A stretch of DNA of 64,000 nt from Eutreptiella sp. 'Long Island Sound 2002' (taxonomy: Eukaryota; Euglenozoa; Euglenophyceae; Eutreptiales; Eutreptiaceae), in assembly GCA_964036045.1 (NCBI GenBank), contig OZ038392.1, positions 39,433,806-39,497,805 on the forward strand, read 5' to 3'. Numbering within the stretch: position 1 is the first letter of the stretch; each line of letters starts with the position of its first letter. A model generated the notes under the pieces. It made no database searches. It worked only from the letters and a program-made list of their open reading frames with translations, and was not told where the DNA came from. Both the position numbers and the translations under genes were made by a program. This document shows positions 14,969 through 26,106 of this stretch, piece after piece.

Positions 14969-17900
14969 CAGGCATGATCCCCAAATTCCTGATCGACCAT
15001 TACTTGATGTAGGGTCGCTTGTCTCCTCTCCCCTGGATCCGGCAGCGGATCCTTCTGTTGTAGTGGACGAGGTTGGTGTACAGTCCAAGCACAGGGCTCG
15101 TCAGTTTGTCACAAAGCTGTGGGTCTCTGATTGTAAGGGAAATTTCCACCTCGCCACTTGTTTGTGTGACAATGGATCAGAGGTAAATCTCCCATCCAAT
15201 GCATTCTTACCCGACGACTGCGTGTTTGAGTCGCCTCATCCTGTTACCCTCGAGGGAGTTTCTGGACATTCTCTCGCAGGTGGGCAACGCGGTTGTTATA
15301 TATCCACCCATTTGGTCGCTCAAGACCTTTGGGAAGAGCAAAATGTGGAAGAAGTTGTCCTTAAGGATGACTACTTCTACCGTGCTGACATAAAGTATGA
15401 CCTTTATTTGGGCCATCCTTGGCTTCGCAAGAACAGGGTAGCGCCCGTAGGTCATCGTCGTTGTTTTTTGCTGGAGTCAGGTCCCTTGGAGCGTCCTGAA
15501 TTTCGTTTTTTGCACGCAGGGTTTAAAAGTGCAGAAGAATTTTTGAAGCAAAAAGTGACACCAAAATTTGGTGAAGATGTCACCATTGCAGAGGTGAATG
15601 GAAGTGCCGATTACTCCCAAGAGTTAGAATGTCTTCGTAGGGACTCCCAGCCACGACGCCCTTCGCGCTGGCACTCTTCATCCTACAGAGTTGTCGACAA
15701 ATGGCGCGATGCAATTTGTGAATACTTCCATGAACATCATTCCTTTTGGCCCCAGTATGATGCCTTTGCTAACCGTATGAACAAGCGCTTTGACAAGCAC
15801 TTCAGCGACGCTTGGACCCACAATTGGGACAAGAAGTTGTGGATTAATCCTCCGTTTCACTTAATCCAGCAGGTCATCCACAAAATCAAGCAAGATAAAA
15901 CCCAGGCAATTTTAGTTGTGCCTTTGTGGGACGACAAGCTTTGGTTTCAGGAATTACAAGACATTTGTGTAGATTACATCGAACTTCCCAGGAAGATTAA
16001 GCTGTATGCCAGGGACGACACAGGTCCCCTGCCACAGCGGTCCTGGAGTTCGCTTGCATTCCTTGTGGATGGAAAGCTTTCTGACTCTAATTCTGCTGAT
16101 TCTATTACAGATTCCTGTGTTGGGTCTGAATCTGAGGTTGAGCGTGGTACTGATGATGAATCTATTTTTTCTGGTTTTTGTCCGTCAGATACCCAAGGTG
16201 ATTCAACGTCCAATGGATCCGCCTCGACTCCCTCTTCCCCAATACGGTCGACATCGAAAAGAATCTTCAGTGCACGGGCGAGGAAAAATCCCCAATCGCG
16301 CCGCAAATTCAGAGTTTTTTATGAAAAACCCCCTGTGGAAGCTTTCATGGATCCTTTCGAGGAGCTGGATCACGAGGAAAATCTCTGGGATTTCGACACA
16401 AGACCCACCTATCTTCAAGAGGCAGTGGATACGGACCTGTTTAGGGACATCCGTAAGAAGATTCTTCCTGCCAAAGCCGAAGAAGTCGCCAAAGTTTTTT
16501 CGACAGTAATTCCTGGCGATCAGGTGGACACTGAATTGTGTTCCAAGTCAAGAGAAAAGATTTTTGAGGAACGGAAGGACACAACCCTTTCAGGGAAGTT
16601 GATCAAAGACCCCCCTGTCCGTGGACAGTTCGGTGAAGCCTTCATCGAGCTTCGTGAAGGGTACAAGGCAAAAAAACAGCGCCCTTATGAAAATCATGGA
16701 CACAAACATGAGATTCTCAGAAAAATCATTGAGAGAAATCTCAGGGAATTTGGTTGGCTTGAGGGTTGTATGACCAGCGAATGGTGTTGTTCACCCTTCA
16801 CAGTCCCGAAGCCACCGCCAGCAGACCAGAACACCATTGATGGTTGGCGAATGGTGGTTGATTTTCGCAATCTCAACGCCGAAACAAAGGCGGATTCACA
16901 CCCCCTGCCCCTCATTGAGGAGGAAATCGCCAAGAGGGCAAGAGGTCGTTTGTTCTCTGTGCTGGATCTCCGTCACGGCTTTCACCAAATGCCGTTGAGG
17001 AAGGACAGCAGACCTCTCACCTGTATGTGCACGCCATGTGGCCCAGTCCAATGGACTGTCATGCCCATGGGGCTGAAGAACGCCCCCTCATTTTTTCAAA
17101 GAATGATGGAGGATGTGCTGTTCACAACCCATCCTGAGCTTCGTGCCTTCGTGAGTGTGTACATAGATGACATAATCATCGCGACGGAGGGGGAGGGACT
17201 GACCGAAGCCGAGCTGGTGGCCCTACATGAGAAGCAGCTGAACCAAGTTTTGGATATTCTTGACGCCAATCAGCTGATTTGTGGGCCAAAGAAGGGAAAA
17301 TTATTTTTAAAATCAGTCGAATTTTGTGGTTCTCTCCTAGAGAATGGCACTCGACGACCCAGTCCAGGGAAGCTCGTCGCTATTCAGAAGTGGAAGCGCC
17401 CTGAGACGATCACGGAGTTGAGAGGATTCCTGGGTTGTTGCAATTTTTACCACACTTTTGTGCCGAATTATGCCAAATTTGCTGCCCCCCTCACTGAATT
17501 ATTGAAGGTAGGGAGAGATGCAGGCAAGGCAGGTTCAAAGGTTCGTGTCAAGTGGACTGACGAGTGCGAGGAGGCCTTCCATCACTTGAAGGCAGCCCTC
17601 TGCGAAGTCGCCACGTTGCATGTGCCCCAATTTGACCGACCCTTCTACATTAGAACCGACGCTTCTAGGTACGCGATCGGAGCTGTCCTTGAACAGGTTG
17701 ATGAAGCCACCGGCGATCATTACCCTCTTGCATTCTGGTCACGGAAGCTAGCCCCACGCCAAATGCAATGGTCGCCGCGCGAGCAAGAAACGTACGCCAT
17801 CATCTGTGCTCTAAAAAAGTACCAATCGTGGGTTGGCACCAATCGAGTCGAGGTCCTGACGGATCATCGATCTCTGGAGTATTGGGCCACCGAACACATT

Positions 17901-20117
17901 GATACTGTCGCGAGCCCAGCTGGTCGACGGGCCAGATGGCACGAATTTCTATCTCTGTTTGACCTCCATGTGTCGTATTTGCCTGGAAAACATAACACGG
18001 TAGCGGATGCTCTGAGCCGATGGGCTTACCCCGCCTCAGAGGGGCTGCAAAGTACCAACATCCATGGTACGGAGCAAGACCGCCATGTAATCATCGAATG
18101 GGATCAGGAAGAAAAGAAACTCATTCGACGTGCATGCATGCAGTGCGCTGTTAAACAGCACGCATTACCGTGTCACGACATCACGGCCATCACAGATCCA
18201 GCGCATGCTCACGAGATCTGCACCAAAACGCTGAAAGTCGTGGAAAAAGTCACCGATCCCTCCTCAGGGAGTGTGAAACGGTTTGACTATACCCGACAAG
18301 TAAGTCGATTTCGGTTGATCGAGAGCATTAATCGTCGAGATCCGGCCAAAACTCCACCCCTGCCTAAGGATTCCCTGATCATCCGTGACTGGACGTCCGA
18401 TTACCTGCAGGATCCCATGTTTAAAGAGGTCTTTGGAAATCTCAAATCCAAAGATGCTCACAGGGATGGGATTTTTGCGGAGTACTCGTTGGATGGGGGG
18501 AAGCTGTGGATGGAGGGTAAATTGTGTGTGCCAGACGCCCTAGCCCCCCGAGTGTTAAACTGGTGGCACAAATGGGAGTCCCCCCACGCACATGGCCGTC
18601 GACTGTGGTCGATGATTAAGCATAGGTTGTTTGGATCGAGGCTCTACACTCATTGCATGAAAGTAGCAGCCGGATGTGCCCAATGTGCTGTCTCGACGCC
18701 TCCCAGCGCGAAGAAGCACGGCCATCTGAGGCCTCATCCTATTCGGGAGCGTCTCTTTAACAGAGTCACCAGTGATTTTTTCTATCTCGGTGAACTCGAT
18801 GACGAAGAGTGTCATTGGACTAATAAAAAAGTCAATGGTGTGCTCCTCATTCAGTGCCGTCATTCCGGCTACATTCAAGTGTTGCCTTGCAACATTGAGT
18901 CGATGACTGGCAAGGCTGCCGCCAAGTGGTGCGCGCAGACCTGGATGGGAGGCTGGGACGTCCCATCCGAGGTGGTCACGGATTCAGGCAAAGAGTACAC
19001 CTCCGAATGGTGGAGAGAATTGTGTGCTCGCCTTGGAATCCACCACCTCCGATGTGAAATCCACTCGCATCGAGCGCTGCCTGGCGAAAGAGCCGGCCGC
19101 TCTATAATTAATATGCTTCGTAAGGAGCTCGCGAGTGAAAAGGATTTTCATTGGATGGAAGTTCTCTTCGCATTGCTTCGCCGTTACCACAACACGCCTT
19201 TGTATCATGGCCTTTCTCCAAATGAAATTGTCTTTGGACGAAAGAAGTGTTGGTGGAACATGCCGTTGAATAATCCTCGCCCCTGTAAGGATGCTTCGCT
19301 GTTTTTGGACGAAGTCCAACGAGCAGATAAATCTGTGTCGAAATTAATCGAGAAGCATCAAACTGACTGGCTTTGGGTTCAAAATCAAGGTCGAAAAAAC
19401 CCCCACAATTTTGAAGTCGATGATCGAGTTTGGCTTCGAAAATCCGAAACCACCCTGGACGGAGATGACAAGCTTCTTCCCTTGTGGGAGGGGCCATTCG
19501 CTGTCACAGCGCGTCTTGGTGAGAACAGGTGGAGGATTCGTGTGGATGTCAGCAGGGAAATTGACGTTTCGGGCGATCGTCTCAAGAGAGAGATCCCCTC
19601 CCCCAAGGATCGAGTTAAACCCCTTTTTTGGACTGCAAAACACTTGTCCGATCGGGTAATCGAAGGGGGAAAGTACGAACTCAAGAGGATTGTTGAAGCA
19701 AGACGTGACGCCAAGGGCGAATGGGAATTTCTGTGTGAGTGGAGGGGCTTTGATTCCAGTCACAACAACTGGGAACCAGCCCAATCTTTTGTCCATGGAT
19801 ACACCAAGGGGTTCATTGACTTCCTGAAGAAGCACCCCGAAATTGGCGTACTCCTGACAGATTGTTTGTCGAAACCAGACAGACAAGTGGAGAGCGACGG
19901 AAAACGACCTGTGGTGAATCGAGATCCAGCCTTTTACGGCCCTCAGCAGCCACATTCCAGGGCTGATCCGTCGATCCCCCCTCCTGCGGTCAGGCCAGCC
20001 CAGGAGCCAAATGAGGACCAAGCTTCGAGTTCGGCCGCTGATTTGCAGCGCCCAAGCTGTACGAGGGCCAGGCCAGACAGGTTGGTGGTCACATGTATTC
20101 GTGCTTGGCCGAATTGA
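14934..20117 (+). CDS. pol: Pol polyprotein, inner element: protease, Dam-like domain, RT, RNase H, integrase, chromodomain
   Basis: It is in frame with gag after UAG. The first possible non-ATG start (GTG, 15063) gives 1684 aa, and residue numbers here use it. Protease D36-N-G-S with 'LGHPWL' at 116-121. Dam-like domain about 205-310 with DAFA at 233-236 and NPPF at 262-265. RT with Y-I-D-D at 700-703. RNase H D866, E909, D934, D982. Integrase zinc motif H1169, H1175/1177, C1205, C1208, and D1238, D1307, E1342 (a D-35-E spacing). GPY/F-like module about 1475-1495. Chromodomain about 1536-1590, which in chromoviruses steers integration to modified chromatin. The first Met of the frame is only residue 239, so expression must be by readthrough. 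It ends in TGA. The protease Asn in D-N-G is unusual. Confidence 0.93.
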   Translation, partial: GSHENRPSPGDFRHDPQIPDRPLLDVGSLVSSPLDPAADPSVVVDEVGVQSKHRARQFVTKLWVSDCKGNFHLATCLCDNGSEVNLPSNAFLPDDCVFESPHPVTLEGVSGHSLAGGQRGCYISTHLVAQDLWEEQNVEEVVLKDDYFYRADIKYDLYLGHPWLRKNRVAPVGHRRCFLLESGPLERPEFRFLHAGFKSAEEFLKQKVTPKFGEDVTIAEVNGSADYSQELECLRRDSQPRRPSRWHSSSYRVVDKWRDAICEYFHEHHSFWPQYDAFANRMNKRFDKHFSDAWTHNWDKKLWINPPFHLIQQVIHKIKQDKTQAILVVPLWDDKLWFQELQDICVDYIELPRKIKLYARDDTGPLPQRSWSSLAFLVDGKLSDSNSADSITDSCVGSESEVERGTDDESIFSGFCPSDTQGDSTSNGSASTPSSPIRSTSKRIFSARARKNPQSRRKFRVFYEKPPVEAFMDPFEELDHEENLWDFDTRPTYLQEAVDTDLFRDIRKKILPAKAEEVAKVFSTVIPGDQVDTELCSKSREKIFEERKDTTLSGKLIKDPPVRGQFGEAFIELREGYKAKKQRPYENHGHKHEILRKIIERNLREFGWLEGCMTSEWCCSPFTVPKPPPADQNTIDGWRMVVDFRNLNAETKADSHPLPLIEEEIAKRARGRLFSVLDLRHGFHQMPLRKDSRPLTCMCTPCGPVQWTVMPMGLKNAPSFFQRMMEDVLFTTHPELRAFVSVYIDDIIIATEGEGLTEAELVALHEKQLNQVLDILDANQLICGPKKGKLFLKSVEFCGSLLENGTRRPSPGKLVAIQKWKRPETITELRGFLGCCNFYHTFVPNYAKFAAPLTELLKVGRDAGKAGSKVRVKWTDECEEAFHHLKAALCEVATLHVPQFDRPFYIRTDASRYAIGAVLEQVDEATGDHYPLAFWSRKLAPRQMQWSPREQETYAIICALKKYQSWVGTNRVEVLTDHRSLEYWATEHIDTVASPAGRRARWHEFLSLFDLHVSYLPGKHNTVADALSRWAYPASEGLQSTNIHGTEQDRHVIIEWDQEEKKLIRRACMQCAVKQHALPCHDITAITDPAHAHEICTKTLKVVEKVTDPSSGSVKRFDYTRQVSRFRLIESINRRDPAKTPPLPKDSLIIRDWTSDYLQDPMFKEVFGNLKSKDAHRDGIFAEYSLDGGKLWMEGKLCVPDALAPRVLNWWHKWESPHAHGRRLWSMIKHRLFGSRLYTHCMKVAAGCAQCAVSTPPSAKKHGHLRPHPIRERLFNRVTSDFFYLGELDDEECHWTNKKVNGVLLIQCRHSGYIQVLPCNIESMTGKAAAKWCAQTWMGGWDVPSEVVTDSGKEYTSEWWRELCARLGIHHLRCEIHSHRALPGERAGRSIINMLRKELASEKDFHWMEVLFALLRRYHNTPLYHGLSPNEIVFGRKKCWWNMPLNNPRPCKDASLFLDEVQRADKSVSKLIEKHQTDWLWVQNQGRKNPHNFEVDDRVWLRKSETTLDGDDKLLPLWEGPFAVTARLGENRWRIRVDVSREIDVSGDRLKREIPSPKDRVKPLFWTAKHLSDRVIEGGKYELKRIVEARRDAKGEWEFLCEWRGFDSSHNNWEPAQSFVHGYTKGFIDFLKKHPEIGVLLTDCLSKPDRQVESDGKRPVVNRDPAFYGPQQPHSRADPSIPPPAVRPAQEPNEDQASSSAADLQRPSCTRARPDRLVVTCIRAWPN

Positions 20118-21763
20118 GGAAGCCATCCTACCACATTCTGCTCAATCCACTGTTCATTCTTTCTGTTTATGTCATGATGTGGAGAACTGCGAATGTTTGA
20201 TAATTTGACGTCAATCAACTTTTCTTTGGTCTCCGTTCGGCAGACAAGGCGTAGATACGCTGACGGAGTGTGCTGCCGTGTTCAGAAAAAACCAAACTCA
20301 GGCTTAATTCAGGCAGATTCGGGGTAATCTTGTCTCTGTTGGTCTGTGTATCTTTGGAATTTGGCTACTCGTGCAGATGGAAGCAAATGTACATAATCAA
20401 AACGCTGGCCAGCGACATTCACCCCTACAGGTATCCCCTGTAGTACTGGCTGCCCTAGAGGCGACGCCAGGAACTCAGATTTCACCTTCATTTGCTGTGA
20501 TGCTGACGCCAAAGTCCAGATTCAGATCCAGGATCCTCAAATTTACCTTGAATTTCTCAGGTTTGTCCATCATTCTGCCACTGTTGTACGAAACCCAGAC
20601 GTCAATTGTTCAGACAATCTTCATCTAGGAGCTCTAGGGACTTCTAACAGCAACCTCTGAAGTCCGTAAGCTTCGTTGTATTTTTGGCACACGCCAATGT
20701 GAGCTCAATCCGACCTGAAACTGTTGAAAATGGTGAATCCAAGTGTCTTGTGGGACTCCATCGTAAGATTGGCCTTGTCCAAGTCGATTGACACCACCGC
20801 CACTGTAAATTTGGTGTCTCTCAGTTATATACTGTCAGTAAAGTGCCTTCAGTGAACCTTCGGCGCGTTACATGCCAAGGATCCAGGGCCAGCATGTCCC
20901 ATCATGATGCATCATCACATGATCCACATTTTGATAGAATCTGTTAGATGCTTGCGAACCAACGTGCCGGAAAGCACAATTGAGCTGAATAAACGACAAT
21001 ATATATTTACTTTAGTCTAAACGAAAGTGTTAGTAGTTGCAGTTGTAGACATTCCGCTTCATTTCACCTTCATCTCAGGGAATTTACTCATGTTAGGACA
21101 AATTTAGATTGATTTCCTTGTCATCTCCCATCATTCCTCGAAGATCTGTTTAGATCTAAGTGAACAGGAGAACATCTCTACCTTCGGTGGTTCACTTAGG
21201 GTCTGTAGACTACATGTGTATTTGTTTAACCTCTCTGTGATTGCTTAATCCCCTCAATCTCTGCTCAAATTCATTCTCATTTTTGCTGAATCTTGTGATC
21301 ATCCACCAGATGCGCCAAATCTGAGCCACATGCTGTACTTTTCAGAACGAGAAAAGCGGGATAACACGATGTAGAGTTCGGCGAGGACACCGTAGCGTGC
21401 CCGCGACAGCGAAACTGTGCCAGAGCGCTGAGATGTCACTCCAATTCTTGATCCCCCCACTCAATCCACCAATAATCTACCTCATTCTCAACCAATGCAT
21501 GGTTTGGTATCGATTCTCGATACGTTTACATGCTTTCTAGCCCTTGACCTAATGTTTTACAGCACGGAGGACTGTTCGTCACTTCTCATTCTGTCTCATT
21601 TCAGGTTCATCCAGCCTGATTCAGTGCCAATTCAGCCCAAATCAGGTCAGATCAAGCAGATTTCGCCCCATTGAGGCTACATTTCTATGTTTTTCTGGGA
21701 CTTACCCGCACTACGTTCTTCGTTGACGTAGCGACACACCCCAGTGTGTTTTTGGAGGGGGAG
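20118..21763 (+). other. 3' non-coding region of the inner element with polypurine tract
   Basis: 1.6 kb between pol and the 3' LTR with no supported ORF, matched along its length by the outer element's 3' region. It contains AATAAA near 20986, a small inverted repeat ACACACCCCAGTGTGT shortly before the LTR, and the polypurine tract GGAGGGGGAG (21754-21763) that primes plus-strand synthesis. Confidence 0.8.
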
Positions 21764-22295
21764 TGTAAGTGCGGCTAGCCCCATCTGCTCAGATTTTCAG
21801 ACATTCTGCCCAGATTGGCTACATTTTGGTCATTTTCTTTGCTTCGGCGGATTCGCCGCCTCGCAGCTCAGTCACAGGATATTTCCTACATATTTCTGAT
21901 ATGCCGGATTTGATTCCGCGGTCCATTTCCCGTAAATCCGCCGCATTCCGCTATTTTAGCTGGAATCGCCATTTGCCGCTGACGCGCGCTCGCGGGCCAG
22001 ATCGGCCAGACAATTTTACATAAATGGATTATTTAAATTCTTTCAGACAGTTTTGGACACTCAGATGTATTTAGAATAATTCCCCTCAATTTTCTTCATA
22101 GACTGGGATTTTCTGCCGGACCACAATCAGCATGGACCTTGCTTCTGTTGTCGCTGCTCTCGCCTCCGTTGGTGTCCGAGTGTCCGGTTCTACCCCCAAT
22201 AACAACATCCAGGGAGACTCCTCGCGTGCCTGCCCCACTGGTCTTGCCGGCCCCGAGCCCTCCGGCACCCACAACGACCCAGGGCAGCACTTTCA
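21764..22295 (+). repeat. 3' LTR of the inner element (532 bp)
   Basis: TG...CA, 99.6% identical to the 5' LTR. It is followed by the target duplicate GCGAT. The reading frame at 22139 that joins this LTR's gag start to the interrupted pol is an accidental fusion. Confidence 0.97.
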
Positions 22296-25200
22296 GCGAT
22301 CAGGTGGACACTGAATTGTGTTCCAAGAAAAGAGACAAGATTTTTGAGGAACGGAAGGACACAACCCTTTCGGGGAAGTTGATGAAAAACCCCCCTGTCC
22401 GTGGGCAGTTCGGTGAAGCCTTCATCGAGCTTCGTGAAGGGTACAAGGCGAAGAAACAGCGTCCTTATGAGAACCAAGGACAGAAACATGAGATACTCAG
22501 AAAAATAATCGAGAGAAATCTCAGGGAATTTGGTTGGCTTGAGGGTTGTATGACCAGCGAGTGGTGCTGTGCACCCTTCACAGTCCCGAAGCCGCCGCCT
22601 GCAGACCAGAACACTATTGATGGTTGGCGAATGGTTGTTGATTTTCGCAACCTCAACGCCGAAACCAAGGCGGATTCACACCCCCTGCCCCTCATTGAGG
22701 AGGAAATCGCCAAGAGGGCAAGAGGTCGTTTGTTTTCTGTGCTGGATCTCCGTCACGGCTTTCACCAAATGCCGTTGAGGGAGGACAGCCGACCTCTCAC
22801 CTGTATGTGCACGCCATGTGGCCCAGTCCAGTGGACGGTCATGCCCATGGGCCTGAAGAACGCCCCTTCGTTTTTTCAAAGAATGATGGAGGATGTGCTT
22901 TTTACAGCCCATCCTGAGCTTCGTGCCTTCGTGAGTGTGTACATAGATGACATAATCATCGCGACAGAGGGGGAGGGACTGACCGAAGCCGAGCTGGTGG
23001 CCCTACATGAAAAGCAGCTGAACAAGGTTTTGGACATTCTTGATGCCAATCAGCTGATTTGTGGGCCAAAGAAGGGAAAATTATTTTTAAAATCAGTCGA
23101 ATTTTGTGGTTCTCTCCTTGAGAATGGCACCCGACGACCCAGTCCAGGGAAGCTCGTCGCTATTCAGAAGTGGAAGCGCCCTGAGACGATCACGGAATTG
23201 AGAGGATTCCTGGGTTGTTGCAATTTTTACCACACTTTTGTGCCGAATTATGCCAAATTTGCTGCCCCCCTCACTGAACTATTGAAGGTAGGGAGAGATG
23301 CGGGCAAGGCAGGTTCAAAGGTTCGTGTCAAGTGGACTGACGAGTGCGAGGAGGCCTTCCATCACTTGAAGGCGGCCCTCTGCGAAGTCGCCACGTTGCA
23401 TGTGCCGAAATTTGACCGACCCTTCTACATAAGAAACGACGCTTCTAGGTACGCGATCGGAGCTGTCCTTGAACAGGTTGATGAAGCCACAGGTGATCAT
23501 TACCCTCTTGCATTTTGGTCTCGGAAGCTAGCTCCACGCCAGATGCAATGGTCACCGCGTGAGCAAGAGACGTATGCCATAATCTGCGCTCTGAAGAAGT
23601 ACCAATCGTGGGTTGGCACCAATCGAGTCGAGGTCCTAACGGATCATCGATCTCTGGAGTATTGGGCCACCGAACACATTGATACTGTCGCGAGCCCAGC
23701 TGATCGACGGGCCAGATGGCATGAATTTCTCAGTCTGTGTGACCTCCATGTGTCGTATTTGCCTGGAAAACACAACACGGTAGCGGATGCTCTGAGCCGA
23801 TGGGCTTACCCCGCTTCAGAGGGGCTGCAAAGTACCAACATCCATGGTACGGAGCAGGACCGCCACGTCGTAATCGAGTGGGATCAAGAAGAAAAAAAGC
23901 TCATTCGACGTGAATGCATGCAATGCTCCGTTAAACAGCATGCATTACCGTGTCACGACATCACGGCCTTCTCAGATCCGGCGCATGCCCATGAGATTGT
24001 CACCAAATCACTGAAAGTCGTGGAGAAAGTCACCGATCCCTCCTCAGGGAGTGTGAAACGGTTCGAGTATACCCGACCAGTAAGTGGATTTCGGTTGATC
24101 CAGGGCATTAAGCGTCGAGATCCGGCCAAAACTCCACCCCTGCCAAAAGATTCTCTTATCATCCGTGACTGGACGAACGATTATCTGCATGATTCCATGT
24201 TTAAAGAGGTCTTTGAGAATCTCAAATCCAAAGATGCTCACAAGGATGGAATTTTTTCTGAATATTCGTTGGATGGGGGGAAGCTGTGGATGGAGGGTAA
24301 ATTGTGCGTACCAGACGCCCTGGCCCCCCGAGTGTTAAACTGGTGGCACAAATGGGAGTCCCCCCACGCACATGGCCGTAAATTATGGTCGATGATTAAA
24401 CATAGGTTGTTCGGCTCAAGGCTATATACTCATTGTATGAAAGTAGCCGCCGGATGTGCCCAATGTGCTGTCTCAACGCCCCCCAGTGCGAAGAAGCACG
24501 GCCATCTGAGGCCACATCCTATTCCGGAGCGCCTCTTTAACAGAGTCACCAGTGATTTTTTCCATCTTGGTGAACTCGACGACGAAGAGTGTCATTGGAC
24601 CAACAAAAAGGTCAATGGAGTGCTCCTTATACAATGCCGTCATTCTGGCTACATTCAGGTGTTGCCTTGCAACGTCGAGTCAATGACTGGCAAAGCTGCC
24701 GCCAAATGGTGCGCGCAGACTTGGATGGGAGGTTGGGACGTCCCATCCGAGGTGGTTACGGACTCAGGCAAAGAGTACACCTCCGAATGGTGGAAGGAAT
24801 TATGTGCTCGCCTTGGAATCCACCACCTCAGATGTGAAATCCACTCACATCGAGCGCTGCCTGGCGAGAGAGCCGGCCGCTCCGTTATAAATATGCTTCG
24901 TAAGGAGCTCGCCAGTGAGAAAGACTTCATTGGCTTGAAGTTCTCTTCGCATTGCTTCGCCGGTACCACAACACGCCATTGTACCATGGCCTTTCTCCAA
25001 ATGAAATTGTCTTTGGACGAAAGAAGTGTTGGTGGAACATGCCGTTGAATAATCCTCGCCCTTGTAAAGATGCTTCGTTGTTTCTGGACGAAATCCAACG
25101 AGCAGAAAAAACTGTCTCGAAATTAATCGATAGGCATCAAGCTGACTGGCTTTGGGTCCAGAATCAAGGCCGAAAAAACCCCCACAATTTTGAAGTCGAT

Positions 25201-25896
25201 GATCGAGTTTGGCTTCGAAAATCCGAAACCACCCTGGACGGAGATGATAAGCTTCTTCCCTTGTGGGAGGGGCCATTCGCTGTTACAGCGCGTCTAGGTG
25301 AGAACAGGTGGAGGATTCGTGTGGATGTCAGCAGGGAAATTGAAGTTTCGGGCGATCGCCTCAAGAGAGAGATCCCCTCCCCCAAGAATCGGGTTAAACC
25401 CCTTTTTTGGACTTCGAAATTTTTGTCCGATCGGGTCATCGAAGGGGGGAAGTACGAACTCAAGAGGATTTTAGAAGCAAGACGTGACGCCAAGGGCGAA
25501 TGGGAATTTCTGTGTGAGTGGAGGGGCTTTGATTCCAGTCACAACAACTGGGAACCAGCCCATTCTTTTGTCCATGGGTACACCAAGGGGTTCATCGACT
25601 TCCTCAAGAAGCACCCCGAAATTGGCGTACTCCTGACAGACTGTCTGTCGAAACCAGACAGACAGGTGGAGAGCGACGGAAAAAGACCTGTGGTGAATCG
25701 AGATCCAGCCTTTTACGGCCCTCAGCAGCCACATTCCAGGGCTGATCCGTCGATCCCCCCTCCTGCGGTCAGGCCAGCCCAGGAGCCAAATGAGGACCAA
25801 GCTTCGAGTTCGGCCGCTGATCTACAGCGCCCAAGCCGTACCAGGGCCCCACCAGACAGGTTGGTGGTCACATGTATTCGTGCTTGGCCGAATTGA
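22296..25896 (+). pseudogene. pol: Pol, outer element, C-terminal part (RT to chromodomain), with a frameshift in integrase
   Basis: It resumes exactly where the outer pol stopped ('GDQVDTELC'). RT (Y-I-D-D), RNase H (with N-D-A-S for T-D-A-S, the catalytic Asp kept), the integrase zinc domain and the first two catalytic Asp residues are readable. Near 24927 one T is missing relative to the inner copy ('GACTTCATT' versus 'GATTTTCATT'). This shifts the frame about 20 residues after the catalytic Glu. The rest of integrase and the chromodomain continue in the next frame (24952-25896) and end in TGA at the same place. Both breaks make this copy non-autonomous. Confidence 0.93.
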
Positions 25897-25898
25897 GG

Positions 25899-26106
25899 GA
25901 GACCCGTCGTGACTTGAGTCGCCGACGCCATAATCTGGGTAACAGTCGTCTAGTCCAGGGCGTCATGGCACTCGTCGCTAGGGCTCAAGGGTGTAGGTTC
26001 GAAACCCTTGCATGTCCAACTCCTACAAAAGCTCCAGCCTCGCCCCGTCGACCACTTATTCCAATGTGAGTGTTCTGACGACTTGAAAAAACCACATCAT
26101 GTCGTA
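25899..26106 (+). mobile_element. SINE-like insertion with pol III box A/B-like motifs in the outer element's 3' region
   Basis: About 200 bases are present here but absent at the matching place in the inner element (20117-20130), where about 10 different bases occur. The insert has TCGTCTAGTCCAGG (25946-25959), similar to a tRNA box A, and GGTTCGAAACC (25996-26006), matching box B, about 40 bases apart. A tRNA cloverleaf does not fold well. I saw no clear target duplication; AAAACCACAT recurs at its right edge. Confidence 0.4.

Larger units (their letters stand above)
11530..22295 (+). mobile_element. Inner (nested) Ty3/gypsy chromodomain retrotransposon, apparently intact
   Basis: 10,766 bp, with 532-bp LTRs that differ at only two positions. 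It is inserted into pol of a sister copy and flanked by the 5-bp direct duplication GCGAT (11525-11529 and 22296-22300). Both gag and pol are open, all catalytic motifs of RT, RNase H and integrase are present, and PBS and polypurine tract are in place. It is the only full-length undisrupted element in the window and the best candidate for recent activity. Confidence 0.97.

Noticed and set aside
22139-25048. Continuous 969-aa ORF joining the inner 3' LTR to outer pol
   Set aside because: Its first 53 residues are LTR sequence in a frame other than gag. The junction is an accident of the nested insertion.
25941-26020. tRNA gene
   Set aside because: Box B matches, but T-arm and acceptor stems do not pair; better read as a SINE-like insertion.
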